Below, piece by piece: positions 9,001 to 17,220 of a stretch of 37,189 nt of DNA. How positions within the stretch are numbered: position 1 is the first letter of the stretch; each line of letters starts with the position of its first letter. Both the position numbers and the translations under genes were made by a program. Source of the stretch: Stenotrophomonas maltophilia (GTDB lineage: Bacteria; Pseudomonadota; Gammaproteobacteria; Xanthomonadales; Xanthomonadaceae); contig NZ_RAVT01000058.1 of NCBI RefSeq assembly GCF_013464915.1, forward strand, positions 1 through 37,189. Reading direction: 5' to 3'. The notes beneath the pieces were generated by a model. It was not told where the DNA came from. It searched no databases and was given only the letters and a program-made list of their open reading frames with translations.

Positions 9001-11049
9001 GCGCACGGCTTCTGGATGGGCGATGCGTTCGCCTCCGGTGGTTCGGTCGGTTACGACCACAAGGGCATGGGCATCACCGCACGCGGTGCGTGGGAGTCGG
9101 TCAAGCGCCACTTCCGTGCGCTGGGCCGTGACAGCCAGACCCAGGACTTCACCGCGGTCGGCGTCGGCGACATGTCCGGCGACGTGTTCGGCAACGGCAT
9201 GCTGCTGTCGCGCCACATCCGCCTGGTCGCTGCATTCGACCACCGCCACATCTTCCTGGACCCGAACCCGGATGCGGCCACCACGTTCGTCGAACGTGAG
9301 CGCCTGTTCACCGTGCCGCGCTCGAGCTGGGCGGACTACGACGCCAAGCTGATCAGCAAGGGCGGCGGCGTGTACCCGCGCAGCCTGAAGTCGATCGATA
9401 TCACCCCGCAGGTGCGTGAAGCGCTGGGCCTGGACGACAACGTCAAGGCGCTGTCGCCGAACGATCTGATGAGCGCGATCCTGAAGGCACCGGTCGACCT
9501 GCTGTGGAACGGCGGCATCGGTACCTACGTGAAGGCTGCCAGCGAGCAGCACAGCGATGTCGGCGACCGCGCCAACAACGCGCTGCGCGTGAACGGTGGC
9601 GAGCTGCGCTGCAAGGTGGTGGGCGAGGGCGGCAACCTGGGCATGACCCAGCTGGGCCGCATCGAAGCCGCCCAGGCTGGCGTGCTGCTCAACACCGACT
9701 TCATCGACAACTCGGCCGGTGTGGACACCTCCGACCATGAAGTCAACATCAAGATCCTGCTCAATGATGTGGTGCGGGCCAAGAAGCTGACCGTCGAGCA
9801 GCGCAACAAGCTGCTGGCCTCGATGACCGATGAAGTCGCCGAGCTGGTGCTCAACGACAACTACCGCCAGAACCAGGCCCTGAGCCTGATGGAGCGGATG
9901 GCGGTCAAGCGCCTGGGTTCCAAGCAGCACTTCATCCGTACCCTGGAACAGCAGGGCCTGCTGGATCGCCAGATCGAGTTCCTGCCGTCCGACGCCGAGC
10001 TGTCCCAGCGCAAGGCACGCGGCCAGGGCCTGACCCGTCCGGAGCTGTCGGTGCTGCTGTCCTACTCCAAGCTGGTGGCGTTCGCCCAGCTGCTGGATTC
10101 GGACATTCCGGAAGACCCGTACCTGTCCAAGGAACTGCAGCGTTACTTCCCGACCCCGCTGCAGAAGAAGTACGCCGACGCGATGGAGCGTCACCGCCTG
10201 AAGCGCGAAATCATCGCCACGGCCGTGACCAACCAGACCATCAACCGCATGGGCGCCACCTTCCTGATGCGCATGCAGGAAGACACCGGCCGTTCCATCG
10301 CCGAGGTCGCCAAGGCCTACACCATCAGCCGTGAAACGCTGGATGCACGCGCGCTGTGGGCGCAGATCGATGCCCTCGACGGCAAGGTGCCGGAGTCGGT
10401 GCAGATCGACGCGCTGGAAGTGATCTGGAAGCTGCAGCGTTCGTTCGTGCGTTGGCTGCTGTCGCGCCCGGGTGCGATGCCGGGCATCACTGAGGCCGTC
10501 AACCGCTACCAGGGTCCGTTCAACGACATCCGCGTTGCTTCGGGTGTGCTGCCGGATTCGCAGCGTCCGACCTACGAAGCCCTGGTGGCCGAGTGGAAGG
10601 AAAAGGGCCTGCCGTCCGCCCTGGCGCAGCAGCTGGCCGAACTGCACTTCCTGGAGCCGGCGTTCGACATCATCGAACTGGCCCGTACCCGCAAGCTGAA
10701 GCCGGTGGACGTGTCCAAGGTCCACTTCCGCCTGGGCGATGCCCTGCAGCTGCCGTGGCTGTTCGAGCAGGTCGACGCGCTGGAGGTCAACGGTCGTTGG
10801 CACGCCGTGGCACGTGGCGTGCTGCGTGACGAGCTGGCGGCCAACCACCGCAACCTGGCCGGCCAGGTGCTGGGCACCAAGGGCAGCAGCGCGGAGGCCA
10901 AGGTCGCAGCCTGGATGGGCCGTGACGACAACAGCCTGCGCTTCACCCTGGCGATGCTGGCCGAACTGGCCGAGCAGAAGACCCTGGACTACCCGACCGT
11001 CTCGGTCGCGGTGCAGCGCCTGGGCCAGCTGGCGGCGCATGGTGCGTAA
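6073..11049 (+). CDS. gdhB: NAD-specific glutamate dehydrogenase, large (GDH-180) type
   Basis: This 1658-residue enzyme oxidises glutamate to 2-oxoglutarate and ammonia with NAD, mainly for amino-acid catabolism. Length fits the 180-kDa class, about 1600 residues, known from Streptomyces and Pseudomonas, rather than the usual 450-residue GDH. The long N-terminal half carries regulatory ACT/PAS-like domains in this family. The catalytic core begins with the GGLRWSDRREDFRTEV segment near 860-880 and holds the conserved GAKGG loop near residue 894; the Rossmann part follows, with the text VGDMSGDVFGNGM near 1032-1044. There is no strong ribosome binding site before the ATG at 6073. The gene is monocistronic: a terminator lies 41 bases after the stop. 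The symbol follows Pseudomonas usage. Confidence 0.96.
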   Translation: MKPQKTAAKTVKNKTKPAESEVAVTAGFSLEPVYTALRKRYPAAAQAEAVAFATDFYKRMESDEFPHHSAEEWAALAAETLEFARARKAGKANVRVFNPTAKANGWESPHTVLQIVNDDMPFLVDTVTMSLAEQGVGVHVLGHPVLRFTRDKAGKLVKVGEGDAESVMLLEIDRQPAEAMAAIEQAINKALDEVRAIVRDWQPMKDKALSLADDLGKRQLPVDDASRKEAQEFLRWAADNHFTFFGYREYRVEKQGKEDVLAPLNDTGLGLMRGKDKSAARPVKTLAAQGLNATSGLKDALILTKTNARSRVHRAGYMDYIGVLEFDAKGKIIGEQRFLGLFTSSAYNRRPWEIPLVRQRHEHVMKQSGLAPASHSGKALRHILETLPREELFQSSEDELFRTAMGVLGLQERVRSRLFLRRDKYSRFISALVYLPRERFNTDVRLRIEAMLKEALHGEYVDSSVVLGESPLAQVHLIVRPKPGEMLDVDTAELEQKLAQVLRNWQDDLREALVTRHGETEGLRIAARIGKALPAGYIEDNSTAVAANDVSQLDALTGPDDLRLSLQAVPRESGDGLRLKLYRQLDDIPLSDALPMMENMGLRVIAERPYRLSVDNAPVYVQDFEVESTAGAIDAASVDEAFGETFARVWHGDAENDGFNRLVLAAGLHWRQVAMLRGYCKYLLQTGVPFSQAYVEGTFARYPLLARLLVELFEARFDPATGHESKEDIAAGQAQLKAHLDVLAAGDEATLKVLKTVVDARKGDRDAQMQAARDALLKLMDRVSSLDEDRILRSFMGVIDATLRTSYYQTDANGQHGHVISFKFDSALVPDLPKPRPYREIFVYGPRVEGTHLRFGAVARGGLRWSDRREDFRTEVLGLVKAQMVKNTVIVPVGAKGGFFAKTPPVNGDRDAIFANGVACYKLFIQGLLDITDNIVNNKIVPPVDVVRHDMDDPYLVVAADKGTATFSDIANGLAIAHGFWMGDAFASGGSVGYDHKGMGITARGAWESVKRHFRALGRDSQTQDFTAVGVGDMSGDVFGNGMLLSRHIRLVAAFDHRHIFLDPNPDAATTFVERERLFTVPRSSWADYDAKLISKGGGVYPRSLKSIDITPQVREALGLDDNVKALSPNDLMSAILKAPVDLLWNGGIGTYVKAASEQHSDVGDRANNALRVNGGELRCKVVGEGGNLGMTQLGRIEAAQAGVLLNTDFIDNSAGVDTSDHEVNIKILLNDVVRAKKLTVEQRNKLLASMTDEVAELVLNDNYRQNQALSLMERMAVKRLGSKQHFIRTLEQQGLLDRQIEFLPSDAELSQRKARGQGLTRPELSVLLSYSKLVAFAQLLDSDIPEDPYLSKELQRYFPTPLQKKYADAMERHRLKREIIATAVTNQTINRMGATFLMRMQEDTGRSIAEVAKAYTISRETLDARALWAQIDALDGKVPESVQIDALEVIWKLQRSFVRWLLSRPGAMPGITEAVNRYQGPFNDIRVASGVLPDSQRPTYEALVAEWKEKGLPSALAQQLAELHFLEPAFDIIELARTRKLKPVDVSKVHFRLGDALQLPWLFEQVDALEVNGRWHAVARGVLRDELAANHRNLAGQVLGTKGSSAEAKVAAWMGRDDNSLRFTLAMLAELAEQKTLDYPTVSVAVQRLGQLAAHGA

Positions 11050-11054
11050 GTGAT

Positions 11055-11075
11055 GTAGCGCCGGGCCACGCCCGG
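11055..11075 (+). repeat. SMAG-like monomer (CCGGGC type)
   Basis: GTAG at 11055 is followed by GC and the hairpin CCGGGC-cac-GCCCGG. It lies directly after the glutamate dehydrogenase stop, upstream of the terminator. A two-mismatch copy is at 25258-25279. Confidence 0.65.
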
Positions 11076-11089
11076 TAAGCGTGAAACGG

Positions 11090-11115
11090 AACGGCCCCGC
11101 GAAAGCGGGGCCGTT
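11090..11115 (+). terminator. Hairpin terminator of the glutamate dehydrogenase gene
   Basis: An 11-bp perfect G/C-rich stem (AACGGCCCCGC and its complement) closes on a GAAA tetraloop, 41 bases past the stop codon. The tail (ctgtatt) is only weakly T-rich, so it may act as a terminator, as a 3' end stabiliser, or both. Confidence 0.7.
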
Positions 11116-11127
11116 CTGTATTGCACG

Positions 11128-11200
11128 GTAGTGCCGGCCGCTGGCCGGCAACCACATGAACCGCAACCGGGTGCAGCTGCCGGCCAGCGGCCGGTACTAC
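11128..11200. repeat. SMAG dimer (GCCGGCC type)
   Basis: It runs from GTAG at 11128 to CTAC at 11197-11200. Left half: TGCCGGCCgctGGCCGGCA; the right half is its inverted counterpart, with a 27-base centre. It ends 39 bases before the nadK start, so it lies in or right at the nadK promoter region. Confidence 0.78.
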
Positions 11201-11239
11201 CGGGTATGCTCTTGCTGGCACACCCACCCGGATCCACTG

Positions 11240-12013
11240 ATGAGCGACACCCCCCGCATCGCTTTCCTGGCCAGCACCACCGAGCCCGCGCAGATGGCCC
11301 GCGCGGCCATGGTCTCGCGCTATGGCGACTACGCGCCCGAGCAGGCCGACGTGCTGTGCCCGCTGGGTGGTGATGGCTTCATGCTGCAGACCCTGCATCG
11401 GCATGGGCACCTGGGCAAGCCGGTGTTCGGCATGAAGCTGGGCACCGTCGGCTTCCTGATGAACCAGTACCGTGGCGACGAAGACGTGCATGCCCGCATC
11501 GCCCGCGCCGAGCCGGCCCATCTGCGCCCGCTGGAAATGGTGGCACTGACCGAGTCCGGTACCAGTACCGGTTCGCTGGCCTACAACGATGTTTCGCTGC
11601 TGCGCCAGACCCGGCAGGCCGCGCATATCGGCATCGACCTGAACGGCCAGGAGCGCGTGGCCGAACTGATCGGCGACGGTGTGCTGGTGGCCACCCCGGC
11701 GGGCAGTACCGCCTACAACTATTCCGCGCATGGTCCGGTGCTGCCGCTGGGCTCGCACACCATCGCGCTGACGCCGTTGGCCCCGTACCGGCCGCGGCGC
11801 TGGCGCGGCGCGATCCTGAAGGCCGATACCGAGGTGCGCTTCCGCGTGCTCGATCCCTACAAGCGCCCGGTCAGCGTCACCGCCGATTCGCACGAGACCC
11901 GCGACGTGGTCGAGGTGACCATCCGCGAGTCGAAGGACCGCCGCGTGACCCTGCTGTTCGACCCGGAGCACAACCTGGAAGACAGGATCCTGAGCGAACA
12001 GTTCGTTTTTTGA
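11240..12013 (+). CDS. nadK: NAD kinase
   Basis: This 257-residue cytoplasmic enzyme phosphorylates NAD to NADP. The NAD kinase signature GGDG is at residues 43-46, NDVSLLR at 116-122, and the Gly-rich [11 protein letters not shown] block near 150-162. It is on the short side for the family (E. coli 292), because the N-terminal extension before the first strand is short; this is common in Xanthomonadaceae. I chose the ATG at 11240. An upstream in-frame ATG at 11156 would start inside the SMAG dimer and add 28 residues with no family support. The ribosome binding site is poor. The 5'-nucleotidase gene follows after 47 bases and is probably cotranscribed. Confidence 0.93.
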   Translation: MSDTPRIAFLASTTEPAQMARAAMVSRYGDYAPEQADVLCPLGGDGFMLQTLHRHGHLGKPVFGMKLGTVGFLMNQYRGDEDVHARIARAEPAHLRPLEMVALTESGTSTGSLAYNDVSLLRQTRQAAHIGIDLNGQERVAELIGDGVLVATPAGSTAYNYSAHGPVLPLGSHTIALTPLAPYRPRRWRGAILKADTEVRFRVLDPYKRPVSVTADSHETRDVVEVTIRESKDRRVTLLFDPEHNLEDRILSEQFVF

Positions 12014-12060
12014 GGACAATGGGCGGCCGGCCGTGCCGACCGCTTGAAGGACCCCCACCG

Positions 12061-13005
12061 ATGGGCGACAACTCCCCCCGTTTGCTGACTGTTGCGGTAA
12101 CCTCGCGCGCCCTGTTCGACCTCGAGGAAAGCCACGCGCTGTTCGAGAGCGATGGCGTGGCGGCGTACGCCGAATTCCAGCGCCAGCACGAGGACGACAT
12201 CCTCGGCCCCGGCGTGGCGTTTCCGGTGGTACGCAAGCTGCTGGCACTGAACCAGGGCGCCAGCCCGGAGAATCCGCGCGTCGAAGTGATCCTGCTGTCG
12301 CGCAACTCGGCCGATACCGGCCTGCGCATCTTCAATTCGATCCAGCACTACGGCCTGGGCATCATCCGCGCCACGTTCACTGCCGGCGAGCCGACCTGGC
12401 CGTACGTGAAGCCATTCGGTACCGACCTGTTCCTGTCGGCCAACCCGGAATCGGTGCGCAGCGCGCTGCGCCATGGCATCGCCGCGGCCACCATCCTGCC
12501 CAAGCCGCCCGGCGAAACCGCGGCAGCGGCGGCCGACCAGATCGACACCGGGCGCCCGGCTGGCCAGCTGCGCATCGCCTTCGACGGTGACGCGGTGATC
12601 TTCGGTGACGAGAGCGAGCGCATCTCGCGCGAGCAGGGCGTGGAGGCGTTTGGCCGCCACGAGCGCGAACGTGCCCGCGAGCCGCTCAGTGGCGGCCCGT
12701 TCCGCGGCTTCCTGTCGGCCCTGCATACGCTGCAGGAAGTATTCCCGGCCGGCGAAAGCGCACCGATCCGCACTGCGCTGGTTACCGCACGCTCGGCGCC
12801 GGCGCACGAGCGCGTGATCCGCACCCTGCGCGAGTGGGGCGTGCGCCTGGACGAGGCGCTGTTCCTTGGTGGGCGCCACAAGGGCCCCTTCCTGCAGGCC
12901 TTCGGCGCCGACATCTTCTTCGACGATTCGCAGCACAACATCGACAGTGCGCGCGAACACGTGGCCGCCGGCCATGTGCCGCATGGCGTCGCCAACGAGG
13001 GGTGA
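12061..13005 (+). CDS. 5'-nucleotidase of the cytosolic cN-I family
   Basis: This 314-residue protein belongs to the cN-I (PF06189) family, which removes the 5' phosphate from AMP, IMP or similar nucleotides. The HAD-like nucleophile motif is visible as AFDGDAVIFGDESE near residues 175-189, and the acidic C-terminal motif FFDDSQHNID near 289-298. A conserved opening block, TVAVTSRALFDLEESH, is at 10-25. The ATG at 12061 has AAGGA about 10 bases upstream. It follows nadK by 47 bases in the same direction, so a joint role in nucleotide or NAD(P) turnover is possible but not shown. The substrate cannot be told from sequence. Confidence 0.9.
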   Translation: MGDNSPRLLTVAVTSRALFDLEESHALFESDGVAAYAEFQRQHEDDILGPGVAFPVVRKLLALNQGASPENPRVEVILLSRNSADTGLRIFNSIQHYGLGIIRATFTAGEPTWPYVKPFGTDLFLSANPESVRSALRHGIAAATILPKPPGETAAAAADQIDTGRPAGQLRIAFDGDAVIFGDESERISREQGVEAFGRHERERAREPLSGGPFRGFLSALHTLQEVFPAGESAPIRTALVTARSAPAHERVIRTLREWGVRLDEALFLGGRHKGPFLQAFGADIFFDDSQHNIDSAREHVAAGHVPHGVANEG

Positions 13006-13020
13006 AACCATGCCGGGTGG

Positions 13021-13076
13021 GTGCCAACCGCTGGTTGGCACTGCCATGCATCGGTGCCACCAAGGTGGGCGGCTAC
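13021..13076. repeat. Degenerate SMAG dimer between convergent genes
   Basis: The left hairpin is GTGCCAACC-gct-GGTTGGCAC (13021-13041). The right half is degraded, GGTGCCACC-aaggtgggc, and ends in CTAC at 13073-13076. It fills the gap between the convergent 5'-nucleotidase and DUF2939 genes, where it could serve as a two-way 3' end. Confidence 0.6.
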
Positions 13077-13079
13077 CGG

Positions 13080-13631
13080 TTATTGGGTGGCCGACATCCC
13101 CAACTGCAGATCCACCACCTTCCAGCGCAGGCCCTGCGGTTCCAGCACCACCTTCAGCGGCGGCTGGCCGGGACCGCGGTCGACATCGATCACGAAGCGG
13201 TCCAGCGCTTCAAAGTGATGCTCGGCGTTCTTCAATGGCCGTGCCGGTTCGGTCGCTCCGAAGGCATCGCCGCCCTGCAGTTCATTGCGGCCGCGCTTCC
13301 ACAGCACGTGGCCCTGCAGCATCGCGCCGATGCCGGTCGGGGTCACCATCGTCTCCACCGCCGCACCACCGAGCTGGTCGCCCAGCCCGTAGAGCAGGGC
13401 GCCGAACGGACTGGCCGCCACGCCAGGCCCGGCCTGGCGCACCAGGTAGTCGTTGAGCTGGGCGCGCAGGCTGCCGCGCACGCGCGGGAAATCGACGTAG
13501 CGTTCCAGCCGCGCGGTGTCACGTTCTTCGATGGCCTTGGACAGGCCGTGCACGGTCATGTAGGGGCCACCGAACCACCACGCAGCCAAGGCCAGGACCA
13601 GCAGCACAGCCAGTGCAGTGAGCTTCTTCAT
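13080..13631 (-). CDS. DUF2939 domain protein, probably periplasmic
   Basis: This 183-residue protein is of unknown function. Residues 1-20 form a signal peptide or single N-terminal anchor (MKKLTALAVLLVLALAAWWF). The remainder matches the DUF2939 pattern: PYxxVxGLxxAIxxRD, then RLERYVDFPRVRxxLRxQL at about 41-59. It should therefore face the periplasm. It lies 55 bases after the DUF2461 gene and is the last gene of the minus-strand run that starts at kynU. The stop codon abuts the CTAC end of a SMAG element. Family assignment is by motif memory, and no role is known to me. Confidence 0.8.
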   Translation of the reverse strand: MKKLTALAVLLVLALAAWWFGGPYMTVHGLSKAIEERDTARLERYVDFPRVRGSLRAQLNDYLVRQAGPGVAASPFGALLYGLGDQLGGAAVETMVTPTGIGAMLQGHVLWKRGRNELQGGDAFGATEPARPLKNAEHHFEALDRFVIDVDRGPGQPPLKVVLEPQGLRWKVVDLQLGMSATQ

Positions 13632-13686
13632 GCTGTCCAGACTGCCGCAAGTGAGGCGGCCGGTGGTGAACGGCAGGTGATGCGGT

Positions 13687-14373
13687 TCAGAACTCCAGGT
13701 CCAGCGCCGCGCACAGGTAGTCGACGAACGGGCCGAGCCCTGCCAGGTCCTTGCCCAGCGTGGACAGCAGGCGCGGGCCGGTCATGGTGGCGTCGTCCAG
13801 CGAGCGCCACATCACCCAGTTGCGGTGCTTGAGGTCGTCGATGAACTCGAAGTCGGCCGGGAAGCCGCGCGGCGGCCGTACCAGCTTCTCGCTCTCCTCG
13901 AAATCGAAGCGCTTGCGCAGCGCCGGTGCATGCGCGGCGGCCTTCCAGCTGCCGGGGTTGTCGAGGATGAAGTGGCGCACGCGGCGCTGGGTTTCCGGTT
14001 CCGGATGCCACAGGCCGGCGCCGACGAAGCTTTCGCCCGGCTGCAGGTGCACGTAGAAGGACGGCGCGGCTACTTCGCGGCGGCGCTCATGGAACAGGCG
14101 TGCACCCTGCCAGGTCTTGTAGGGCGACTTGTCGTTGGAAAAACGCGCGTCACGATGGATGCGGAACAGCGAGCCGCCGACGCCACGGGTATCGGCGCGG
14201 AAGTGCTCGCTGACCTCCGCCAGCGCCGGCTGCAGGTCGCCCAGCAGGCGCAGGAACGGCTGCCGCACGTGGTCTTCGTACTGCTGGCGGTGGTCGTTGA
14301 ACCAGGCCTTGTCGTTGTGCCGCGCAAGGCTGCGCAGGAACTTGAAGCTGGCGTCCGAGAAATAGGTACTCAC
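13687..14373 (-). CDS. DUF2461 (TIGR02453) family protein
   Basis: This 228-residue protein has the DUF2461 hallmarks: YFxxxxxxFLRxLxxHNxKxWFxxHRxxYE at the N terminus, then FRIHRDxRFSxDKxPYK near 66-84, and a GLWxPxPxxxxxxR block near 118-131. The function of the family is unsettled. It starts with GTG at 14373, and its first four bases (GTGA) overlap the exonuclease I stop codon, so translation is probably coupled. It is cytoplasmic by composition. The position after sbcB is suggestive of a link to DNA work, but that is inference only. Confidence 0.88.
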   Translation of the reverse strand: MSTYFSDASFKFLRSLARHNDKAWFNDHRQQYEDHVRQPFLRLLGDLQPALAEVSEHFRADTRGVGGSLFRIHRDARFSNDKSPYKTWQGARLFHERRREVAAPSFYVHLQPGESFVGAGLWHPEPETQRRVRHFILDNPGSWKAAAHAPALRKRFDFEESEKLVRPPRGFPADFEFIDDLKHRNWVMWRSLDDATMTGPRLLSTLGKDLAGLGPFVDYLCAALDLEF

Positions 14374-15809
14374 AAGGTCTCCTGCAGCTGCTGGCCCCAG
14401 TCGCGCAGCGATTGCAGCAGGGCCTGGCGCCGGGCGTCATCGGGCGCTTCGGCGGCCAGTGCGTCCAGCTGCTGCTGGTACTGGGGCAGGTTGAGTTCGC
14501 CCAGGCCGCCGTCTCCAAGCAGGCGCTGGCGGCGGTAATCCTGCCAGCGCAGGCGTTCAGCCGGCGCGAGGCTGTCGGGATGGTTGCGTGCGCGGTAGCG
14601 GAACAGCAGCTCGGGCAGGCGCGGGTCGCGGAAGCGGCCCTCCAGCGCGGCCAGCTGTTCCGGCGCGGTGGTGCGTGCCAGCGCGAGCAGCGGTTTGTCG
14701 CCGCTGCCGAGGAATCCGTCGTACAGCGATGCGTCGACATCAGCCACGGTGGCCACGCGCGGCTGGTTGTAGACCTGGCGTGCCTTCTCTGCCAGCTGTG
14801 GGGCGAATTCGCGCAGTCGCTCGATCTTGGCTTCGATGGCAGCCACGTCCAGGCCCAGGCGCTCGTGGTCGTCGGCACGCAGGTGGTTCCAGGCGATCAA
14901 TGCTGGCACCTTGTTGAGGTGCACCTCCTTCAGCGGTACCCGCGCTACGCCCTCGGGCAGCTCGCTGGCGCGCATGTACAGGCGCTGTGCGATCACGTCG
15001 GCCGGCAGTGCCAGCAGGTCGTCGATGTCGCCGTCCAGGTCGAACACGATCACGCGGTTGCTGATCGTCGGGTGCACGGCCAACGGCAGCACCGGCGCCG
15101 CGCACAGGCGGCTGGCTGGATAGCGCATGGAAATGTGCAGCACCGGCTTCATCGCGGTTACATCCATCAGGCTGCCGACGAAACGCTTGTCGCGCAGCTT
15201 CAGGGCGTAGTCCCACAAGCGCGGCTGCGACTGCTTGAACAGCCGTGCCATGCCGATCGTGGCGCGCACGTCTGACAGCGCCTCGTGCGCGTCGCCTTCG
15301 CGCACGTTGTTGGCCTCGGCCAGGTGCTCGAGCTTGAAGGAGGTGGCACCGTCCTCGCGCAGCGGCCACTGGATGCCGTCCGGGCGCATCGCGCGCATCA
15401 GCCGCAGCATGTCCAGCAGGTCCCAGCGCGAATTGCCGTTGCGCCACTCGCGCTCGTACGGGTCATGGAAGTTGCGGAACAGGCCGTAGCGGACGAATTC
15501 ATCGTCGAAGCGCAGCGTGTTGTAGCCCAGTGCGCAGGTGCCGGGGCGCGACAGCTGCTCGTTGATGCGGTCGAAGGCTTCGGCCTCGCTGATGCCCTCG
15601 GCCAGCGCCTGCTGCGGGGTGATGCCGGTGACCAGGGTGGCCATCGGCGAGGGCAGCAGATCGTCGGCCGGGCGCACGAAGAAGCTGACCGGGGTGTCGA
15701 TCTCGTTCAGATCGGCGTCGGTGCGGATCGCGGCATACTGCGAGATGCGCGTGCGCCGCGGGTCCTGGCCGAAGGTTTCCAGGTCGTAGAACAGAAAGCT
15801 GTCAGCCAT
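14370..15809 (-). CDS. sbcB: Exodeoxyribonuclease I
   Basis: This 479-residue ExoI degrades single-stranded DNA 3' to 5' and acts in repair and recombination. The DEDDh catalytic set is complete: Asp9 and Glu11 in FYDLETFG, Asp102 in the NTLRFDDEF block, His175 and Asp180 in HEALSDV. Each is exactly six residues earlier than in the E. coli enzyme (15, 17, 108, 181, 186), so the start is well supported. Length agrees with E. coli (475). The ATG overlaps the kmo stop by one base (TGATG), and the next gene overlaps by four, so a DNA repair enzyme is embedded in a kynurenine operon. Confidence 0.96.
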   Translation of the reverse strand: MADSFLFYDLETFGQDPRRTRISQYAAIRTDADLNEIDTPVSFFVRPADDLLPSPMATLVTGITPQQALAEGISEAEAFDRINEQLSRPGTCALGYNTLRFDDEFVRYGLFRNFHDPYEREWRNGNSRWDLLDMLRLMRAMRPDGIQWPLREDGATSFKLEHLAEANNVREGDAHEALSDVRATIGMARLFKQSQPRLWDYALKLRDKRFVGSLMDVTAMKPVLHISMRYPASRLCAAPVLPLAVHPTISNRVIVFDLDGDIDDLLALPADVIAQRLYMRASELPEGVARVPLKEVHLNKVPALIAWNHLRADDHERLGLDVAAIEAKIERLREFAPQLAEKARQVYNQPRVATVADVDASLYDGFLGSGDKPLLALARTTAPEQLAALEGRFRDPRLPELLFRYRARNHPDSLAPAERLRWQDYRRQRLLGDGGLGELNLPQYQQQLDALAAEAPDDARRQALLQSLRDWGQQLQETL

Positions 15810-17176
15810 CAGTGCGCGCCCTCCAGGACCGGCAGCTGCGCGTGGACCTGCGCTTCCAGTGCGACCCAGTCGATGTTGTCGAGTGAATCGAGGCCAGCCG
15901 TGGCCGCCACCAGCATGTCGCGCTGAAGCTCGGTGCGGCGCAGGGCTTCCGCGTACGGCGTATGCAGGAAGGTGACCATCGTGTAGTGCGGTACGAACCG
16001 GGTCGGCCAGCGCCGCTGCAGTTCCTGTTCCAGCTCACGCTGCAGCAGGAAGGCGGGATCGGCGACGCGGTCGCGCATTTCCAGGTAGTTCTCCAGCGCC
16101 ATCTGCTGGATCGCGCGTGCATTCGGCTTGCGCTCGGCCTCGAATGCGGCGAACGCGCCTTCCAGGTCATCGGCTTCCATCAGGTGACGGGACAAAGCCA
16201 CGCAATCCTCGAACGCGCAGTTCATGCCCTGTCCGTGGAACGGCACCATCGCATGCGCGGCATCGCCGATCAGTACGGCCCGGCCCTGCTGGTGCCAGCG
16301 ATCGAGCGTAAGCGTGCCAAGCAGGCCCGGCGGGTGCTGTTCCCAGTCCGCGCGCAGGTTCGGGATCAACGGCAGGGTGTCGGCGAACTCGCGCGCGAAC
16401 AATGCTTCGGCCTGTGCGCCGGTGTTGATCGTGGCAAAGCTGGGGTCGCCCTGGTTGGGCAGGAACAGCGTGACGGTGAAGGTGCCTTCGTGATTGGGAA
16501 GGGCGATGCACATGTAGTGGCCGCGCGGCCAGATATGCAGCGCGTTGCGCTCGATGCGGAAGCTGCCATCGGCGGCCGGCGGAATCTCCAGCTCCTTGTA
16601 GGAGTGGTCGAGGAACGCGATGTCCTCACCCAGCGGCGCCCGCCGGTTCATCGCCGCGCGCAGGGCCGAGCCTGCACCATCGGCGCCGATCAGGGTGTCG
16701 AAGCGGATGTCGTGCGGGCTGTCGTCGCGGTCATCGATGAAGCGTGCGTAGCCGGCATCGAAATCGACGGTGTGCAGGCGGCGGTGGAAGTGCACGGTCG
16801 CGCCAGCCTGTTCGGCCAGTTCCAGCAGCGTGGTGTTCAGATCACTGCGGTGGATCGACCAGATCACTTCGCTGTCGTCGCGGCCATAGCGCTGCAACTG
16901 AGGTTCGCCTTCGCGCGGATGCACCATGCGGCCGCGCATCATCACCGCGCGCGCCATGACCTCGTCTTCCACGCCGGCTTGGCGCAGCGCGTTGCGCCCG
17001 CGCTCGGCCAGCGCCAGGTTGATCGAGCGGCCGCTCTCGTAGTCGGCCACGCGCGGATCGCCGCGGCGTTCGTACAGGGTGATGCGCCAGCCTTGGCGTG
17101 ACAGCAGGATAGCCAGCAGGGACCCGGCCAGGCCGGCACCGATAATGCTCAACGAGCGGGAAGCGTGTGCGATCAA
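15809..17176 (-). CDS. kmo: Kynurenine 3-monooxygenase
   Basis: This 455-residue FAD enzyme hydroxylates L-kynurenine to 3-hydroxykynurenine with NADPH and oxygen. The dinucleotide-binding GAGLAG is at residues 13-18, and the flavin motif GDAAHAMVPFHGQGMN near 293-308. The YESGRSINLALAERG block near 46-60 is typical of KMO. The only sensible start is TTG at 17176, since no ATG or GTG lies nearby in frame and the family begins a few residues before the first strand. A weak GGAC sits 7 bases upstream. It follows kynU by 31 bases across a G/C hairpin (17201-17220). Some bacterial KMOs have a C-terminal membrane helix; none is clear here. Confidence 0.95.
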   Translation of the reverse strand: MIAHASRSLSIIGAGLAGSLLAILLSRQGWRITLYERRGDPRVADYESGRSINLALAERGRNALRQAGVEDEVMARAVMMRGRMVHPREGEPQLQRYGRDDSEVIWSIHRSDLNTTLLELAEQAGATVHFHRRLHTVDFDAGYARFIDDRDDSPHDIRFDTLIGADGAGSALRAAMNRRAPLGEDIAFLDHSYKELEIPPAADGSFRIERNALHIWPRGHYMCIALPNHEGTFTVTLFLPNQGDPSFATINTGAQAEALFAREFADTLPLIPNLRADWEQHPPGLLGTLTLDRWHQQGRAVLIGDAAHAMVPFHGQGMNCAFEDCVALSRHLMEADDLEGAFAAFEAERKPNARAIQQMALENYLEMRDRVADPAFLLQRELEQELQRRWPTRFVPHYTMVTFLHTPYAEALRRTELQRDMLVAATAGLDSLDNIDWVALEAQVHAQLPVLEGAH

Positions 17177-17200
17177 CGAACTGTCCAGCAGTAGGGGAGG

Positions 17201-17220
17201 GGCCGGCTCAGAGGCCGGCC
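17201..17220 (-). other. Intercistronic hairpin at the kynU-kmo junction
   Basis: A perfect 7-bp G/C stem (GGCCGGC and GCCGGCC) closes on a 6-base loop that contains most of the kynU stop codon. On the minus strand it is followed by CCTCCCCTACTGC with no T run. It is therefore more likely an RNA stability or translation element than a terminator. Confidence 0.55.

Noticed and set aside
5965..11166. A 1733-codon open frame on the minus strand, fully antisense to glutamate dehydrogenase
   Set aside because: Although longer than the real gene, it has the same His/Gln/Arg-rich shadow composition, begins inside a SMAG repeat and matches no family. The plus-strand frame encodes an intact known enzyme.
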